Below are positions 22,501 to 35,423 of a DNA stretch of 64,000 nucleotides, piece by piece. Source of the stretch: Bilabrum cf. latius (taxonomy: Eukaryota; Bigyra: Bicosoecida; Bigyra; Bicosoecida). The stretch lies in assembly GCA_965178125.1 (NCBI GenBank), contig OZ237740.1, positions 744,001 through 808,000 on the forward strand, written 5' to 3'. Made by a program: the position numbers and the translations under genes. Position 1 is the first letter of the stretch, and every line of letters starts with the position of its first letter. Under the pieces are notes generated by a model. It ran no database searches. It was not told the DNA's origin and saw nothing but the letters and a program-made list of their open reading frames with translations.

Positions 22501-25500
22501 CGGACTGCCCCGGCGCGGGCCTTGGACATCCCAGGCGGGGGCTTGGTTTCGGAAACGGCTGAAGTCGGTTGGTCTGCAGTTGGCTTGCTGCGCCGTATAC
22601 CTCCATGGTGGCTCGTTTCATGGATTGCTTGGGCCTGGTTGGCCGATTCATCGGGCGGATGGTCTGTGCTGGAGACCCTCGCACCCCTAGACTGCACGGA
22701 CCTGTTATCTCTGGCCAACACTTCTGAGGCAGACATGGCTCGCGCGCTCGATACAAGGTGTTGCCTGTCCGCGTCGCCGATTTTCAGTTCTATCGGAATT
22801 ACCTGCTTGCTGGTAGTAGTGCCCGACGCGCTGGCTCGCCCTTCTAGTGGCATTGCAGCGGCAGCAATTGCGAGTGATGCTAGGTGGGTACCTGCGGATG
22901 CTGCCAGCCCCGCCGGCTGATCATTCTACTGAGACTGATGCTATTCTTCTTTATCGCCTGTTGAGTCTGAGCCGCCCGTGTGGTGATGCATTGACCGTTC
23001 GGGCCCTGCTTCCGCGGTCAGGCCCCCTGGGCTCAACTAGGCCATGGCAAGCTGTGGTACCTCGGGAGACTTGATGGGCGCAGCAGCACCACTGTTGCCT
23101 GGGAGCTCGCGTTGCAACTGATCGCTGGCACTGGCACTGGTACTGGTGTACACACGACGGCCCGGGTCGGGCCCAGTCACCTACTAGTCGATCGAAGACC
23201 GTCTGGGTTTGCCAAATCGATGGATTCCTAGCTTGTGTGCAAGCAGAGCAGTAGCAGGGGCATCATTGGCTGGTGCGATCTGATTGCGAGCTAGCAGCTG
23301 GTGCTTCTTCGACTTGGCTCTCTCGGCAAGCATTTTCCTTGAAATGCCTCCAGTCTTGCCGCTCTTGCCACCAGCGATCTTGGCCGATGCTTCAGCGTGC
23401 CGCGGATGCGGGGCCAGAGCGTCGATACCAGACTTAGACATCATGCAGAGTCCCAGAGAGTTGGCTGCACCGGCCAGCAAGCGCCCACGAATGGACCGAA
23501 TGATAGCTGCCGTTCTCCACGGCGCCTTCGGTGCCTCTGCTTCGAAGTCTTTCTCGTCCTCGATGGCAGCCGCACCGATTTCAAACAGGTGCCTATCAGC
23601 TCCGACACCCAGCACGGCAAGAACCGCCATGCACACGAGAGCAACAATGATATCTGCAGAGGCGACCATCTTTCCGCCTGAACTGTGCCCCTCAATGTCA
23701 GAACTGCCCATGCCCTGCCCGAACACTGCATTACAAGTCTGCAGCAATTGGGTAGTGCACAACACGCCGTCGGTCAGCCTCACGACGCCCACAACATCCG
23801 CTGCAGATTGCGCTCCAGTGGCATGCATGCCCTGCGCCACGTGCACCACTGCCGCTTGCCAAATGCCTACGAGGTCCGCTTTCATGGCCGATTTGCCCTG
23901 CACTCCGTTGATAGAGGTCCAGCGCATCCACACCTGCGCTGTCTTCATTCGGTGCAGTCCAGGCCGTGCAACTGCAGTGCTTCCACTATCTCTCGCACTG
24001 CCATCAGCACCGGCAAATAGAGCCTGCAGCCTGCTACAGCATGCACGCAAGACACCATTGGCAAGCGACTCGCCCTGTGCGAGGACCTGCCGCACGCCTG
24101 CCCCTTGTGACGTGTCGATTCTGCACGGTGCGAGCAACGCAGGCACCCACTGCCTCATTATCCACTTCCCGAACCGAGTCCACAGCCCGGTTCTGACCTG
24201 CCTGGGACTCAGTCGCGGCATGATGTGGGGAAGCTAGACGACGGCTAGCGATGTAGGCGCGCCGTAGCCGCTGCTGCTGCCTGCTGCCGCCGCCGTTCTA
24301 GCGATGACATCGAAACGAATAGACACAGGGAGCGTGGACTGAAACCTTCCCACGAATGATGTAGCCACGCCCTCCCTCATCGCATCATATCCTACTGCGC
24401 CAACGGATCGGCGGGATCTGGCTCCTCTTTCAGACTCCTGAGTGCCATTCCCCACAGCAATGCCGTCCAAGCGAGGCAGGCTCCACAGCCACGGCCGGAA
24501 CTGGCCAGCAATAATCACCGGAGTACGGCGGGCTGCATGCTGCCCCTGCCCGGCCAGTGCATCGCTTTGTTTGGACTGCGGTCTTGGTTCGGTCTCCGGA
24601 GCGCCAACTTTGCCTGAGTCCGCTGCTGCACTTGAATCGGCGGCAGCATCTGCGCTGCCGGTGTCGGCAGAGTCGAGCTTACGAGGTGAGACGGCATGCA
24701 CAGGCGAAGAAAGCAGGATGTCCACTGCCCGGAGACCCACGATATCCGAGGCAGATCGAGCACGTCGATGCCCCCTGTGCATTTGCGACACGTCATCCCG
24801 TTCTGTTCCCGAGACAGATGCCTCTGAATCTGCCGCCAACTAGCTAGCAGCGTGCGATCCTGTGCCGGGTGCATGACGTCGTGCCACCGCTCCTCGATTC
24901 CTCTCCCGTCTGCTTCTGCTTCGAGGCCGCCCTCCCCAATCGGAAGACACGCTCCTAGACGAACTTGCTGTTCTCTGCCTGCTTTCCTATTTCGGTGGTC
25001 CAGAGGAACCTGCCTATGCAGCTGGATTTGCCTCGCTTGGAAGCCTCAGCCCGTTGGTATGTGCTGCGGCCCTTCTGCCCCTGAGCCGGTGCCTGTTGCT
25101 CCCATCTACCGAGCGCGCGCGGGGCGACGCTGCGCTAGATGGGCCTGTTGCAGAGGATCGCGCGCCGCGAGGCCTTGCACTCGCGCCGCGTCCACTGGCA
25201 CTATCAACAGCTGGACCAGGCCGCCCCCGCCCCACGAGGGCATCGGCTCGACCGCGCTGGACGGACCGTGCGGATCTGGCGCTATTTGGCGGCACACCGC
25301 CCTGTGCCCCCTACGAATCTTGCATTATTATGCCACGGGTATCCCTAGATCGCTACCGCAGTCTCTTGATTGACCGTTCGTACGCGGTGCGTGCCCTGGT
25401 GGACATGCCAGTGCGCTGGCGAACAGAGCTGGCATCCCCGGTGCTACTCGCAGAGCTTCCGGCGATTGCGCGCCCTCCAGCAAACATTTCTGATCGACTC

Positions 25501-25775
25501 GTGTTGATGGAGTTAACAGATCCCCTCGAAGACCGCGACACACTCCGATACGCTCGTCGGTCTTGCTCGCGAGCAGCAGATGTAGTTCGACCACGACGGC
25601 TTCCTGATGCGCGTTTGGGCGTCTCGAGAGCCGCACTTGACTCATTAATTAATGAATCAGCAACGCCCCGATTCGGCCTGTCGAGTGATTGTTTGGAGTG
25701 CCTCACCAGCAGTCCGCCGTCAACTACAACCTGTTCTGTACCATATTTTCCCTAGAAATCTGCCGCATCGCCCAT
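19515..25775 (-). CDS. Giant low-complexity protein, about 2,086 aa, unknown function
   Basis: One frame runs from ATG 25773-25775 (MGDAADFQGKYGTEQVVVDG) to TGA at 19515, joined across more than a dozen UAG codons; no TAA or TGA interrupts it. It is rich in Ser, Ala, Arg and Gly with many RS/SR segments in the N-terminal 500 residues. A more ordered part (about 520-800) includes GLWTRFGKWIMRQWVPALLA, a hydrophobic ADIIVALVCMAVLAVLGVGA segment that may be membrane-inserted, and KKHQLLARNQIAP. Further on is QVSNRVDYALVSPG...VYLIEGFSSEE. Near the C terminus a 14-residue unit EVDGPTEQPLGTAK repeats about six times (42-bp DNA repeat, 20091-20343). Scaffold or RNA-associated roles are conceivable, but no family is recognised. 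Confidence 0.7.
20091..20343. repeat. 42-bp coding minisatellite, six units
   Basis: Near-identical tandem units (ctctttagcggtcccaaggg + gctgctcggtgggcccgtcc + ac) that stay in frame and encode E-V-D-G-P-T-E-Q-P-L-G-T-A-K on the minus strand. The lack of divergence points to recent expansion. Confidence 0.95.
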
Positions 25776-26179
25776 TGCATACCGACTCCATCTACGAAAT
25801 GCATTTGATTTCTACCTGAAGCATGCCCTACTGACGACCGCTTGAAACTGCAATGGAAGGGCGGCAAGCGAAGGCGCCACGCAGTGACGACACGAAGATG
25901 CTGCCCAAAGACTTTGTGCCGTCAGCATGCAAATGACTCACGTGAAGTAGAAACAAAGCAGTCAACGCTTCTTTCGTGCGAGGGCCATCAGACATGCTCG
26001 TCGGCTGTGAAATTACAAGCAGCACTCGCGGTCGCATCGCAAAGGTCGATCGATGGTGATGACGAGCGAGCCTTCGTTGGTCGCAATTTGACAACTGATA
26101 CCTAACTAGAATGCAACAACATTGAAACATTAAGACAGACAAAGCAACATGCCGGCTGCTGCGATCGCGCGCGATGACC
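25776..26179. other. Intergenic region
   Basis: Separates two minus-strand genes. Frames here are open only by chance. No RNA gene or repeat seen. Confidence 0.55.
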
Positions 26180-29100
26180 TCAAAAGGCCCAAGCCGACGA
26201 GTCCCTCGTCCCAAACCCGCCATTGCCCCCCATCGATGATACCATCGAACGAGACATCCTGCCACCTGAAGCAGGCCTCCGTCTGCTACCAGAGGACGGC
26301 CTCTATCCTGCTGTACTTCTACCCTATCCCCTGCCTGCAAGACCGAATCCGCTCGAGTACTGAGCAGCCTGCTGGTGCCCGCTGCCAGCACCGGCATACC
26401 CCCCGTACCCCTGTCCAGCAGCGGATTGGCCCGCCATGTAGGCCCCTTTGTAGGCCCTTTCAAGGCCCGCCCCCTTTGAGCTAGCACTGGCACCGGCATT
26501 TCCTCGAGTCCTTGGCTGCTGGGACGAAGATCGAGACAAGTCCCGGTTGCCGGACCTCTCAGGTCCATAGCCCGTTCGGACCCCACCGACACCAGGCCCG
26601 CCCCCAGCACCGCCAAACGAGGCACTGAACGACCCTGCGCCTGCACCCATGCCACCGTGACGGTGTGCACCTGCACTCGCACCCGCACCCGCACCAGAAC
26701 CGGCTGCAGACCGCCCCAACGAGCCATGCAAATGTCTGCCGCTACCCCCTGGACCACTGCCCCCGCTGAATGACGAGGACAGGCCTCTGCCAGGCCCGCC
26801 AGACCCATTTGTTCCCTGAGGAACACGGCCTCCTCGGGAGCCATCGTGTCTGCGCTGCGACGTGCGGTTGCCTCCCTACCCCTGCTTCTACCCCTACCCT
26901 CCCAACTGCGTCCGCATGCCGATCCCCTGCCGGGCCTGCCGCAGGGAATTTCGGCGCGGATCGTGGGCACCACGCCCTGCGCTTGCGGACCGGCCGGATG
27001 AACCTGGCCGAGAGCCGCTTCCTCGGTGTGATGAGTGCGATGGATGTCCGTGGCCCCCAAGCCCTGGGGCAGATCCGATGCTCCACCCGCCGTATGACCC
27101 GCCCGCCGCTCGATGAACGCCGCCCCCGGCAGACTGCTGCGCCTGCGCCTAGTGCTGCTCCGAGGCCCTGGAGGCAGAGGCTGACCGAGCCCTCCTGCCC
27201 TGGCCCTGTGAGGCCTCCCTTCCCCTTGATCCGCTCGACGGGCGCCGGCTGCTGCGACTCATATTGCCCGCGCCGTTGCCCGCGCCCCACCCCGCCCCAC
27301 TTCCCCCCATCCTGGGGTCACCCGCACCATAGGACTGAGACAGGGACCCTGGGCCAACTCCTCCCCTATCACCAGGTCCAGGACCGGCCGATTGCGGCCT
27401 TCCGAGCGACGCAGCCAAAGCCGCCGCCGAGTAGCCAGACCCTTGCAGACCTGGACGCTGCTGCTGATGCTGCTGCTGCCTAGGGGCCGACGCCGGCCGT
27501 CTGTCCATGGATCCCAAGCCTGCGCGGTCACGTGGCCCCACCGGCATGCCAAGGGCATTGGCTGCGTCAAAGGTAGTGACGCTGGGCCGGACAGGGACCC
27601 TGCTTGTCCTCCCGGTCGACTGCATTCCGCTGGATGCCGAGCTCTACCGGAGGCCAGACCGGCCCCACGTCGGCTGCTGCTGCTGCTGTTGCTAGTGACG
27701 CCGCGACTGCCGCTGTCCCTGGTCCTTCTGAGCGTATGCCTGCTGGCTTGCAGCGGCTTGCTATGTTCCGGCCGCAGGTGTCTGTGGCCTGCCTCTGCCC
27801 CTCGGTGGCGTTGGCCCCCGTCGGCCCCCTTGCGCCTGGGCACCACGGCGCAGCCTGAGGCTGTCGGCCAGCTGCTACTTGGTTCTGCTCGCATCGATTG
27901 CCAGTCCGCTGTCACTGGCAGAAGGATCGCCCTGCCACGCGCCCCGCTAACCCGACGCAAGACCCCTATCACTGCTTCTGTCGTGCAGCTGGCTTGTCGA
28001 TACAGACGCCCGGAGCCCACTCCCACCATCAGCCGAGAGGGCCGCAGCGGCATCCGCGGACCAGGCCGTCGCTGAGCTGAATCGCACGCCCGCGCCCGGT
28101 GTGGGCTGCCGTCTACCAATGAGGGACGCCCCGTTGCTCGCCGTGGCAGACGGCAGCGTGCCGTCGCTGGACGCGTGTCGCCCTCCAGCTGCAGCCCCTA
28201 GCGCCGGACGCGCCCCCACACCCCCTCCCGCAGGAGACGCACCGATAGGCACCATGGGCGAGGCCTGCACCTGCACATCTGGATCTTCCGCCCTCACAGG
28301 TGCCGGCCTCCTAGACCGGAAGGAGAGCTGCTTCTGCTGCTGCTTCTCCTTCTCCTCGGCTGCGGCCTTGCTGCTGCTGCTACTGCTGCTGCTGCGTCGC
28401 ATGCGTGATCCCCCACTAGTGCCGTTGCCGGATCGCTGCTTGTCCGCAGGGCCGGGGTCGGAGGGCGGTCCTAGCATCGCGGTGCGGCCTCCGAGGGCGG
28501 CTGCGGCTGCGGGGCCCTGTGACGAGGAGCTGAGCGCGCCGCGATTCGTATCTGTCGCAGCAGCTGCGCCGGCGCTTGAGGAAGAGGGCATCGCGATCGA
28601 CTGCGAGCCGTGGCTGTCCTTGCCTCCTCTAGCGGGGCCGATTTCTTCCACCGAGTCAGCGGCGGACTCCGCGCTTGCGCTCCTGGCAGTGCGCGAGAGC
28701 GGCTTCCTGCCCCCAAGCGGGGCGCTCCTCGGCCTCCCCAAGCTGCCGTCGCACTGCCTCCTGCACAAGATGCCCCCAATCTCCTCGGGGGAGATCCGCC
28801 TGTGGCGCGCGGGCGAGATGGCACCCCCTGCAGACTTTGGGCGAGAGGTCGCAGCGGATCGTGCCCTTCGGTAGGCGTTGCTGGCCCCTGCCCCTTTGCC
28901 CCTGCCCGCTTGCGAGCCCTCCAATCGGTCCAGCCAGCCGTCGGCCGGCCTGAGTGCGTTGTAGCTCGGGGTCGGCGGCCGCTCGACAGTCAGCCTCCTG
29001 GTCATGGGGCTCACCGGCACGTCCTTGTGTGTGGTTCCATGCCTCCTTGGGTTGTCGATCCACTGCACCCTGCGTGCCGCTTCCTCGTCGCCCTTGCGAG

Positions 29101-29263
29101 AGCCTCGCCTGGACCCCGTCTTGGAGACCCCGCCGCCCATGAGCCTGGACGCGAGGATGCCTCCCCCTTGCCCGTCGGCCAGCGCGGACTTGGAGTTGAG
29201 GAAGGTGTTGGTGAGGAGGAGCTCGTCAGCTGCCACTGGGACCGGGGAGGACTTGGCTGCCAT
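26180..29263 (-). CDS. Large disordered Ser/Gly/Ala-rich protein, unknown function
   Basis: A frame of 1,027 codons from ATG 29261-29263 (MAAKSSPVPVAADELLLTNT) to TGA, crossing about a dozen UAG codons, several in Gln-rich tracts such as RPGLQGSGYSAAALAASL and QQQHQQQRP. It has poly-Ser (RRSSSSSSSSK), a poly-Gln-like stretch, and a C-terminal Gly/Ala/Ser region resembling low-complexity or RGG-type proteins (GAGAGASAGAHRHGG). Short SPMTRRLTVERPPTPSYNAL-like and ISPARHRRISPEEIGGILC segments are the only ordered-looking pieces. An upstream in-frame Met at 29563 exists, but a cttttctcgcag splice acceptor lies just before 29263, so the upstream part is probably a 5'UTR intron. No family recognised. 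Confidence 0.65.
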
Positions 29264-30054
29264 GGACTCTTCTGCGAGAAAAGCAAAGTAAAAGAGCGAG
29301 GCGCGGCGGGCGGTGAGACTGCCGGGGTGTGGTGGGTGGGCCTGTTCCGGACGATGGGTGGTAGAGGCTGCCGCGGCAACCTTCCGAAGCCTCCCATTGC
29401 GATGGCATGGCGCAGCCCAGTTCCGGGAATTTAGTGGCATCTTACCAACTGCAATGGGATCCCAAGTTACGAATCTTCGCATGAGCTTGGAGCTCCTGGG
29501 TGACATGGACGGCGGCAGGCCTCGCGCAGCCGGCTTGCCTGCTTTAGCACCCATCGCCTTCATAGTTAGCTGCTACAGACTAGAATCCAGAGCAGACAGC
29601 TGCCTTGCAAACCCTGGTCTTGGTTGCAGATCAGGACGCTTCGACCGCAAGAACTCCATTGTCTTGCTAAACGTCCACCGATACTTCAGCATGTGGAATA
29701 CGCAGCAGCAAAAACATGCACGAGACTAGCCATCCACAGAGTGCACCAATATGCTTTGACCGCCTTCGATTCCATCTTCTATAAAGCTGTAAATTTCATC
29801 CAATACCGTGTTTGCCTCGTCAAAAATGATGCAGTTGCCGCTTTCCGGCCACTGAAATGAGAGGTACCGCACACCAGCTCGCTGCCATTGATTCGGTACC
29901 TCTCTGCCGGCACAATTGACTATTCTACTGATTTTATTCGCTGTCAGAAACTCTAGATCCTAAGCCGCTTCATAATCGCCTGCAAAATCGAAGCCGAACA
30001 AAATTGCGTGCCGTTACTCTGCAGACGACCTCGTTCACAGCATCAAGCCAATCG
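29264..30054. other. Divergent intergenic region
   Basis: Lies between the divergent disordered-protein and coiled-coil genes. It contains the probable 5'UTR intron acceptor of the minus gene (about 29272-29290). Nothing else supported. Confidence 0.5.
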
Positions 30055-32204
30055 ATGCGGTACGCTGGACGGCAGAGCATTTACTTAATATCCATCTTAC
30101 CTAAAAATAGCCCGTCTTTTAATTTGGCCGCCATAAATGCGGTGCGCGGGACTAAGACCGGTGACCCAGACTCTGCATTTGCTGCGTTTGTGGCGTGTCG
30201 TTCCAAAGCCGGAGCGCTCCCGTCACCCAAACTTTGCTATGATATCTCCAATGAAGCGAAGCAGGCGGCCAAGGGGTGGTGGGATGTCTCCAATTTAGAT
30301 GTAAGTTACGTCCGATTATGCGTGTGCTGCGACGGCTTCGGCGCTTAGACGATCAACAGAAACGCTAGCTGTAACGATACCCACTTCGGCGCAGCAAAGC
30401 TGCCAAGCTATAGCAGACCGAGTTAAGGAGAGCACAAGTAACTTTATAGCTCTAGCAACGAGGGCTACGCCCGCACATTGCAGCCCTGGCCGCAAGACGA
30501 TTCGTTGAAACAGGGCAGGACCCGAACTCTATGCCGGTGAGAGTCCACCTTGCATGCCATCGACCACCAACCCATGGCACCACTAAAGATAGAACATATT
30601 ACTTTGTATTCATACAGCTGACCCTCTTGCAGAAAGGAGAGCTCAGAAAGGCCTTGCAGGCCGTGGTGAAGAGCCACACGGCGCCCAAACCGGATTTCCC
30701 TGAGGGTCCCGAAGCTGCCTCTGCATCGACTAGGCACGAGATCGGTGACCAACGGACAAGATCTTCAGAGCACAGTGAGATTAAGTCAGCGAGTAGCCAC
30801 GACTTCGATGACCAGGGCATGCCTAGTCCGCTTGCCTCACTTCGTTCAGCGACGGGGCTGCAGCTGGATAGCGAGATGAATACCACCCCTTTCGACGCGA
30901 TTCGGCTTGTGGATCAGAAACTCTACGCTGCACAAATGGCAAAGCGCGAACGATCAGCTCGTGCGCGCAAGCGTGCGTACCAGCGAGACCTGGACGATCA
31001 GCGAGCTCAAAAAACGCAGCTCCTTCAGCAAGGCAGCGAGCGGGAGCGGGAGGTGGCATCCCGTGTGGAGGCATTCGAGAGAGAATAGAAGGCTATGCTA
31101 GCCCGAAAGGCAAGCGAGAAGAAATCCCGCCAAGAGGAATTTAAGCGAGGCCTCTTCCGGCACATGCGAGAGATTGAGAGCAGACAGAGGCGGAGGAGGC
31201 AGGCAGAGGAGCAGGAGACCAAGCAAACGCGACAGGCCGTCGACGCCGCAGTGATGCGTTCGATTGTAGCAGCGCAAGCCCGGATGAAGGCTCAGCGCGA
31301 AGAAAAGGCGGCAGAGAAGTTCATGAACATGACGATGGAGAAGCAGAAGGAGCGAGCCAAGGCGGCTGCGAAGCGGATCGACGACCAGCTCGGGTTCAGG
31401 CAAATGGCAGCACTTGAAGCCCAGGAAAACGAGCGGCTGCGAAAAATTGAAGAAGGTCGCCGCCGAATCCAGGACAAGCTTGACGCCATGCAGGAAACCA
31501 TCGAAGTGGAGCAGACGCCAGAGCAGATCGCCGCTCGCAGAGCTGAGCGCGAGCAGGCCGAGATGGAGGCGGCACGCAAGTACAAAGCAACCATGCGGTA
31601 GTAGCACAAGAAAATGGACACGGAGGAAACCAGGGCGTTCTAGATCAAGCAGATGAAGGAACGAGAGGAGAAGCGAAATAGAGCCATGGATAATGGGAGG
31701 CAGGAGCTCGAGCGATTCTTCCAGATGGATCGGGAGCACTTCGAGCAAGTGCGCGAGCAGGCCAAAGAGCAGCACGAGCTGCGCAAATCGTACGGATGTG
31801 AGCTCCGACAGACCATCCAGACGCGCCCGCACATGCCCATTGGCCGCAAAGCATTGGCCGTGGAGCCGCCTGCAGACCAGGCCTGGATTGTGGGGCCCGC
31901 GCTGGCTGCCAAGGCAGGCGCGCTCGAGGCCGTCCTGACCGACCTGCAAAAATAGCACCCAACGAGGCTGTCGATGCAGGCAATGCAAGAAATAAAGGCG
32001 GCTGGCATTGCAAAGGAGGTGGTGGGGAGCGCGAGGGCCTCGAAGAGAGCCAGCGGACCTGCGGTCCACGCCGAGGAGAACCCCCTGCTGGATGGAACTG
32101 GAATGGCTGGCTTTGCGGACTCGCCCGCAAAATCGCGTATGGCGAAGCTGGACGCGAGGTCGAAGCGGTTTCGCTCAGGCGGAAAGCACACGAGGCGCGG
32201 CTAA
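30055..32204 (+). CDS. Coiled-coil protein, possibly flagellar (TPH/CFAP-like)
   Basis: Two exons: 30055-30300 and 30633-32204. The 332-nt intron starts GTAAGT and ends CTTGCAG, phase 0, joining ...WWDVSNLD to KGELRKALQAVVKSH. Five UAG codons (one tandem pair) are read as Gln; stop is TAA. The product is about 605 aa. From residue 170 to 440 it is almost continuous Glu/Lys/Arg/Gln coiled coil (QMAALEAQENERLRKIEEGR, AAKRIDDQLGFRQ, REEKRNRAMDNGRQELERFF). This resembles the long helical microtubule-inner or TPH-domain proteins of cilia, but the resemblance is compositional. The N-terminal exon has WWDVSNLDKGELRKAL, which recalls a helix-loop-helix. The start within exon 1 is the first in-frame ATG after the upstream region and may be later. 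Confidence 0.68.
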
Positions 32205-32292
32205 CTGCGCGAGGCACCCCGTCCAAGCACGCAGCCTTGCGGATTCCGAACGGTCTGATTGATAGGGCATACATACAGGTAGCAGATCAGCA

Positions 32293-35200
32293 TCATAATC
32301 TAAGGCTTCTACTGGTGCTCATCACTTTGAACACCCTAGGCAACTCTTTTGGAAGGCTCCCAACAAATGCAGGCCAGCCCCCCGGATCGCCAGTCTTATA
32401 CACGTCAACGATGCCCTGGCACTCTGTCACGATCGCGGGAGCCGCACCCACCTTGGACAAGAAACCAGCGACGTACATGGCTTCCTTGCGAAATGTTGTG
32501 GCTTTGCTTCCGCATGCCTGCAAAACATTCCGGAACCCGCGCAGCGACTACCGGTTCTCTATGCTGTCGTCGTCGTGCGCCATCTCTAGCAAGCTGATGC
32601 ACCACGCCGTGCCAATGTGCGGCATGATTCGCACTATCTTGTCCGCATGCGCCAGGCCGATTCGGCCGAGAAGGCACGCCAAATTCAATTTAACCGCAGA
32701 CCTGTGGTGCCTGAGAAGCCTGTCGACCGCAGACCTCTCGTCTGGAGCTGGCTTGGCGAGCAGCCGCACAACCCGCTCGCAAATGGGACCGATGCCCTCA
32801 GCCATATCTGCCCCAAACGCCGCAGCCATTTCACCAAGTGCCCACGAGGCATTCTAGCATACTTCAGGGTAGTCAGTGACAAGCAGTCTGGTCAGGCGCA
32901 TGCACAGCGGCGGCAAACCCCCGCGCAGCTGCCTGGGTGCCGCCGAGGCAATCGTACCGACGAGGCGAGCCGCAGAGTTGAGCAGGTCCGTGTTTCGGTC
33001 CTTCAGCACCTCAGATATGGTTGACAGGAGCGAGCTGTTGCTCGCCACCAGCCCGTCAGCCTTGTCCTTGGCTGCTCCGAGGACCACCTCGATGGCATCC
33101 ATTGACAAGACGGCTGGGTCGACGCTGGGCGCGGCCAAGCGCTTCTCCTCTGCCTCTCTTGACAGAGTGATGACCATCTGCGCGATCCGAACGAGCCTAG
33201 GGAAGGTTATTTCGGGTCTGAGGGGGGCAATGTTGCTCTCCATCACGGACAATAGGGCAGCGTATGCTTCCAGCACCGGTACCAGCATCGGGTGATCAAC
33301 ATCGCAACCTCCCACAGGTATGCCCTTCCACTGCTCGATGACAGCATTCGCGACATTGCGCACCCACGGCTGCCCCGCCGACCCATCTGCGCAACTATGC
33401 GTAATTGCCGTGAGAACGTCAATGCTCATCCGTCGAGAGATCATCTGGCACCTGGGAACAAGGGCTGCAATGGCGGTTGCCGCTCGTGCGCTCAAGTGCG
33501 CTGCATCGCCAGCAAGTCTATCGAAACACGCGATTAGGCAGCGAAATGCATCGGTCTGCACATACTTGTAACCGTCGCCTGCCAACCTCACTACAAGCGG
33601 CACAACTTTGTCCAGTGTCGCGCGGTATGCGCCCATCACCTGCATCAGCTCGCAGCAGGAGTTCGCAGCAGCGGCGCGTACACATGGAGACCGGTCCTGA
33701 AGGCCCTGCAATAGGACGGGTTCCAACCGAGTGATGTGCTGCTCGAATGCAACAGGATTTCTGCCGGCGATCGCCGTAATGCACGTGAAGGCTGCTTCTC
33801 GCTTAAGGGAATTTTCCGGACCCTTCGCCTTGACTAGCTGAGCCACTACAGGCATCGTCGAGGCTACCACCTCAGTTTCCGCTATCTCTGACAAATATCC
33901 GATGGCTTCTATGGCTGCGTCTCGCCCCCTGAAATACGAGTTCATCTTCTGATCATCTATTCTGCCAGAGTCTTCCTGTTCCGCGACCGTGGCTGCCCCA
34001 TGGTCGATGTACTGCGTGTCAGCCCCACCCAAATCTGGGACATCGCTGCCCCCGGCGCCCGCATCTCCAGCAGCTTTCTTTGCAGACGGCGCCAATTTTG
34101 CGTGTCCATAGTGTGATTTCCTTGACGCCCACCTGATGTCCTAGTCCCTGTCTGGTGTGCCTGCATCCGGCTTATCGCTGTCGCTGGGGACTCGCCTCTC
34201 CTCAATGATGTCTTCGGTGAGGGCCAACTTCCGGATTAACAGCGGCATTAAGGCTTTGAACTGGCTCACGAGCAGCCTCAGCAGCTGCATGCCCCTGCTC
34301 TCGACCTTCCCAATCGCGCCAGTGGCGGGGTCATCCAGCTCAAACCTGATCTTGTTGGCCAGCGAGGGCCAGACCTGCAGCGCCTCTGCAGCGACCGAAT
34401 CGTCCGCGTCGCCGCACGCCTGCATGAAATACTGCACGACCTTGGGTATCTGGTCGAAGAGGGGGTTGACAAGACTGTCCACGATCTGCCGCACGGTAAG
34501 GCATAGCTGCCTCCGGACCCGGACGCTCTTGTCTCCGCGCAGCGGCATGATGGCCTTCATCACGCCTGGCAGCTGCATGCGCAGCGGCACAACAGCGGCG
34601 GCAAAGTGCCGCAGGCATTGCAACATGTCAGACCGGATGAACTCGCTGGGGTGGGGCACGAACCGCAGGATGACTGGAAGCACCATCTTGTCGAACCCCG
34701 GAAACCGGGTCACTGCAGGGGTGGCGTCTTCCACGACAAGGCGAAGGCAGAGCGATGCGCCCATGACCGCTGGTGCTTCCTTCGAAGTTGATAGCTGCTA
34801 GACAAGCCCAGGCAACAGATCTCTCCAAGCTGGCAAGGTGCCTCGCCGGACGACGGTAGCGACGAGGTTGGCGGCTAGCACCCTGATTCGTTCCTTAGGG
34901 TGGCTGACAGCGGAAATCAGAGTTTGTCGCATCGTCTACTATACAGGTGGTGGCCACGTGTCAAACTATGCCTCTATTCGGCCTCGAAGGTTGGCACCTG
35001 CGGCTAACCGTGCATCATCGCTCGGACATCCGGCTCCACTACCAAACACCAACGCCAAGTACTGTGCAAGCTCAGGGTTAACCCTATTCTTCTCAAAGAA
35101 CTGCGAGTTCAGCAGAAAAGACGACATCCAACAGAAAGATGGGTGAAACTGACAAGAGACGGGCCTACTTGCAGTACGACACTTGTTCGGGCTCACATCG

Positions 35201-35307
35201 TGCGCACGGTCAATATCTGCTTGATGCTCGGAAAGAGCAGCTGTGCATGCACGAACTGTATGCTACAGCAATGTAGCTTTTACCCAAGGCGGCAAGGCCT
35301 TCGACAT
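32293..35307 (-). CDS. TNPO1: Transportin-type importin beta (karyopherin beta-2)
   Basis: Two exons: 35197-35307 and 32293-35100. The 96-nt intron starts GTGAGC and ends TCGCAG. The 972-aa product is a HEAT-repeat nuclear import receptor for PY-NLS cargo. Conserved blocks: FFEKNRVNPELAQYLALVF, TLPAWRDLLPGLVQQLS, YFMQACGDADDSVAAEALQVW, TPDRDQDIRWAS (equivalent to SEQDIRPRF of human transportin-1), CQNASWALGEMA, NLACLLGRIGLAH and GTAWCISLLEMAHDDDS. The Gln of QDI is a UAG codon at 34141-34143, and at least seven UAGs occur overall. The C terminus KTGDPGGWPAFVGSLPKEL matches the family end. It is longer than human (about 890 aa), mainly through the acidic central loop. It shares a 116-bp divergent promoter with Rpt4. 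Confidence 0.93.
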
Positions 35308-35423
35308 ATCGACCAAATGATAGATCGGAGAACGCCAAACCAGAGTTCTAGTAACGTAATGTTTAGGCCGCCCGCTTGCTCGGTTTTGTCCGGTGGCCGT
35401 ATATCGTCTAAATTGATCACACA
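35308..35423. promoter_or_regulatory. Compact bidirectional promoter, transportin / Rpt4
   Basis: Only 116 bp separate the start codons of the divergently transcribed transportin and proteasome ATPase genes, so both promoters must overlap here. No TATA box is evident. Confidence 0.55.

Noticed and set aside
25828-27060. A 410-aa minus-strand ORF
   Set aside because: It is out of frame with the disordered protein gene that covers it and has the composition of a shadow; the gene frame continues to TGA at 26180.
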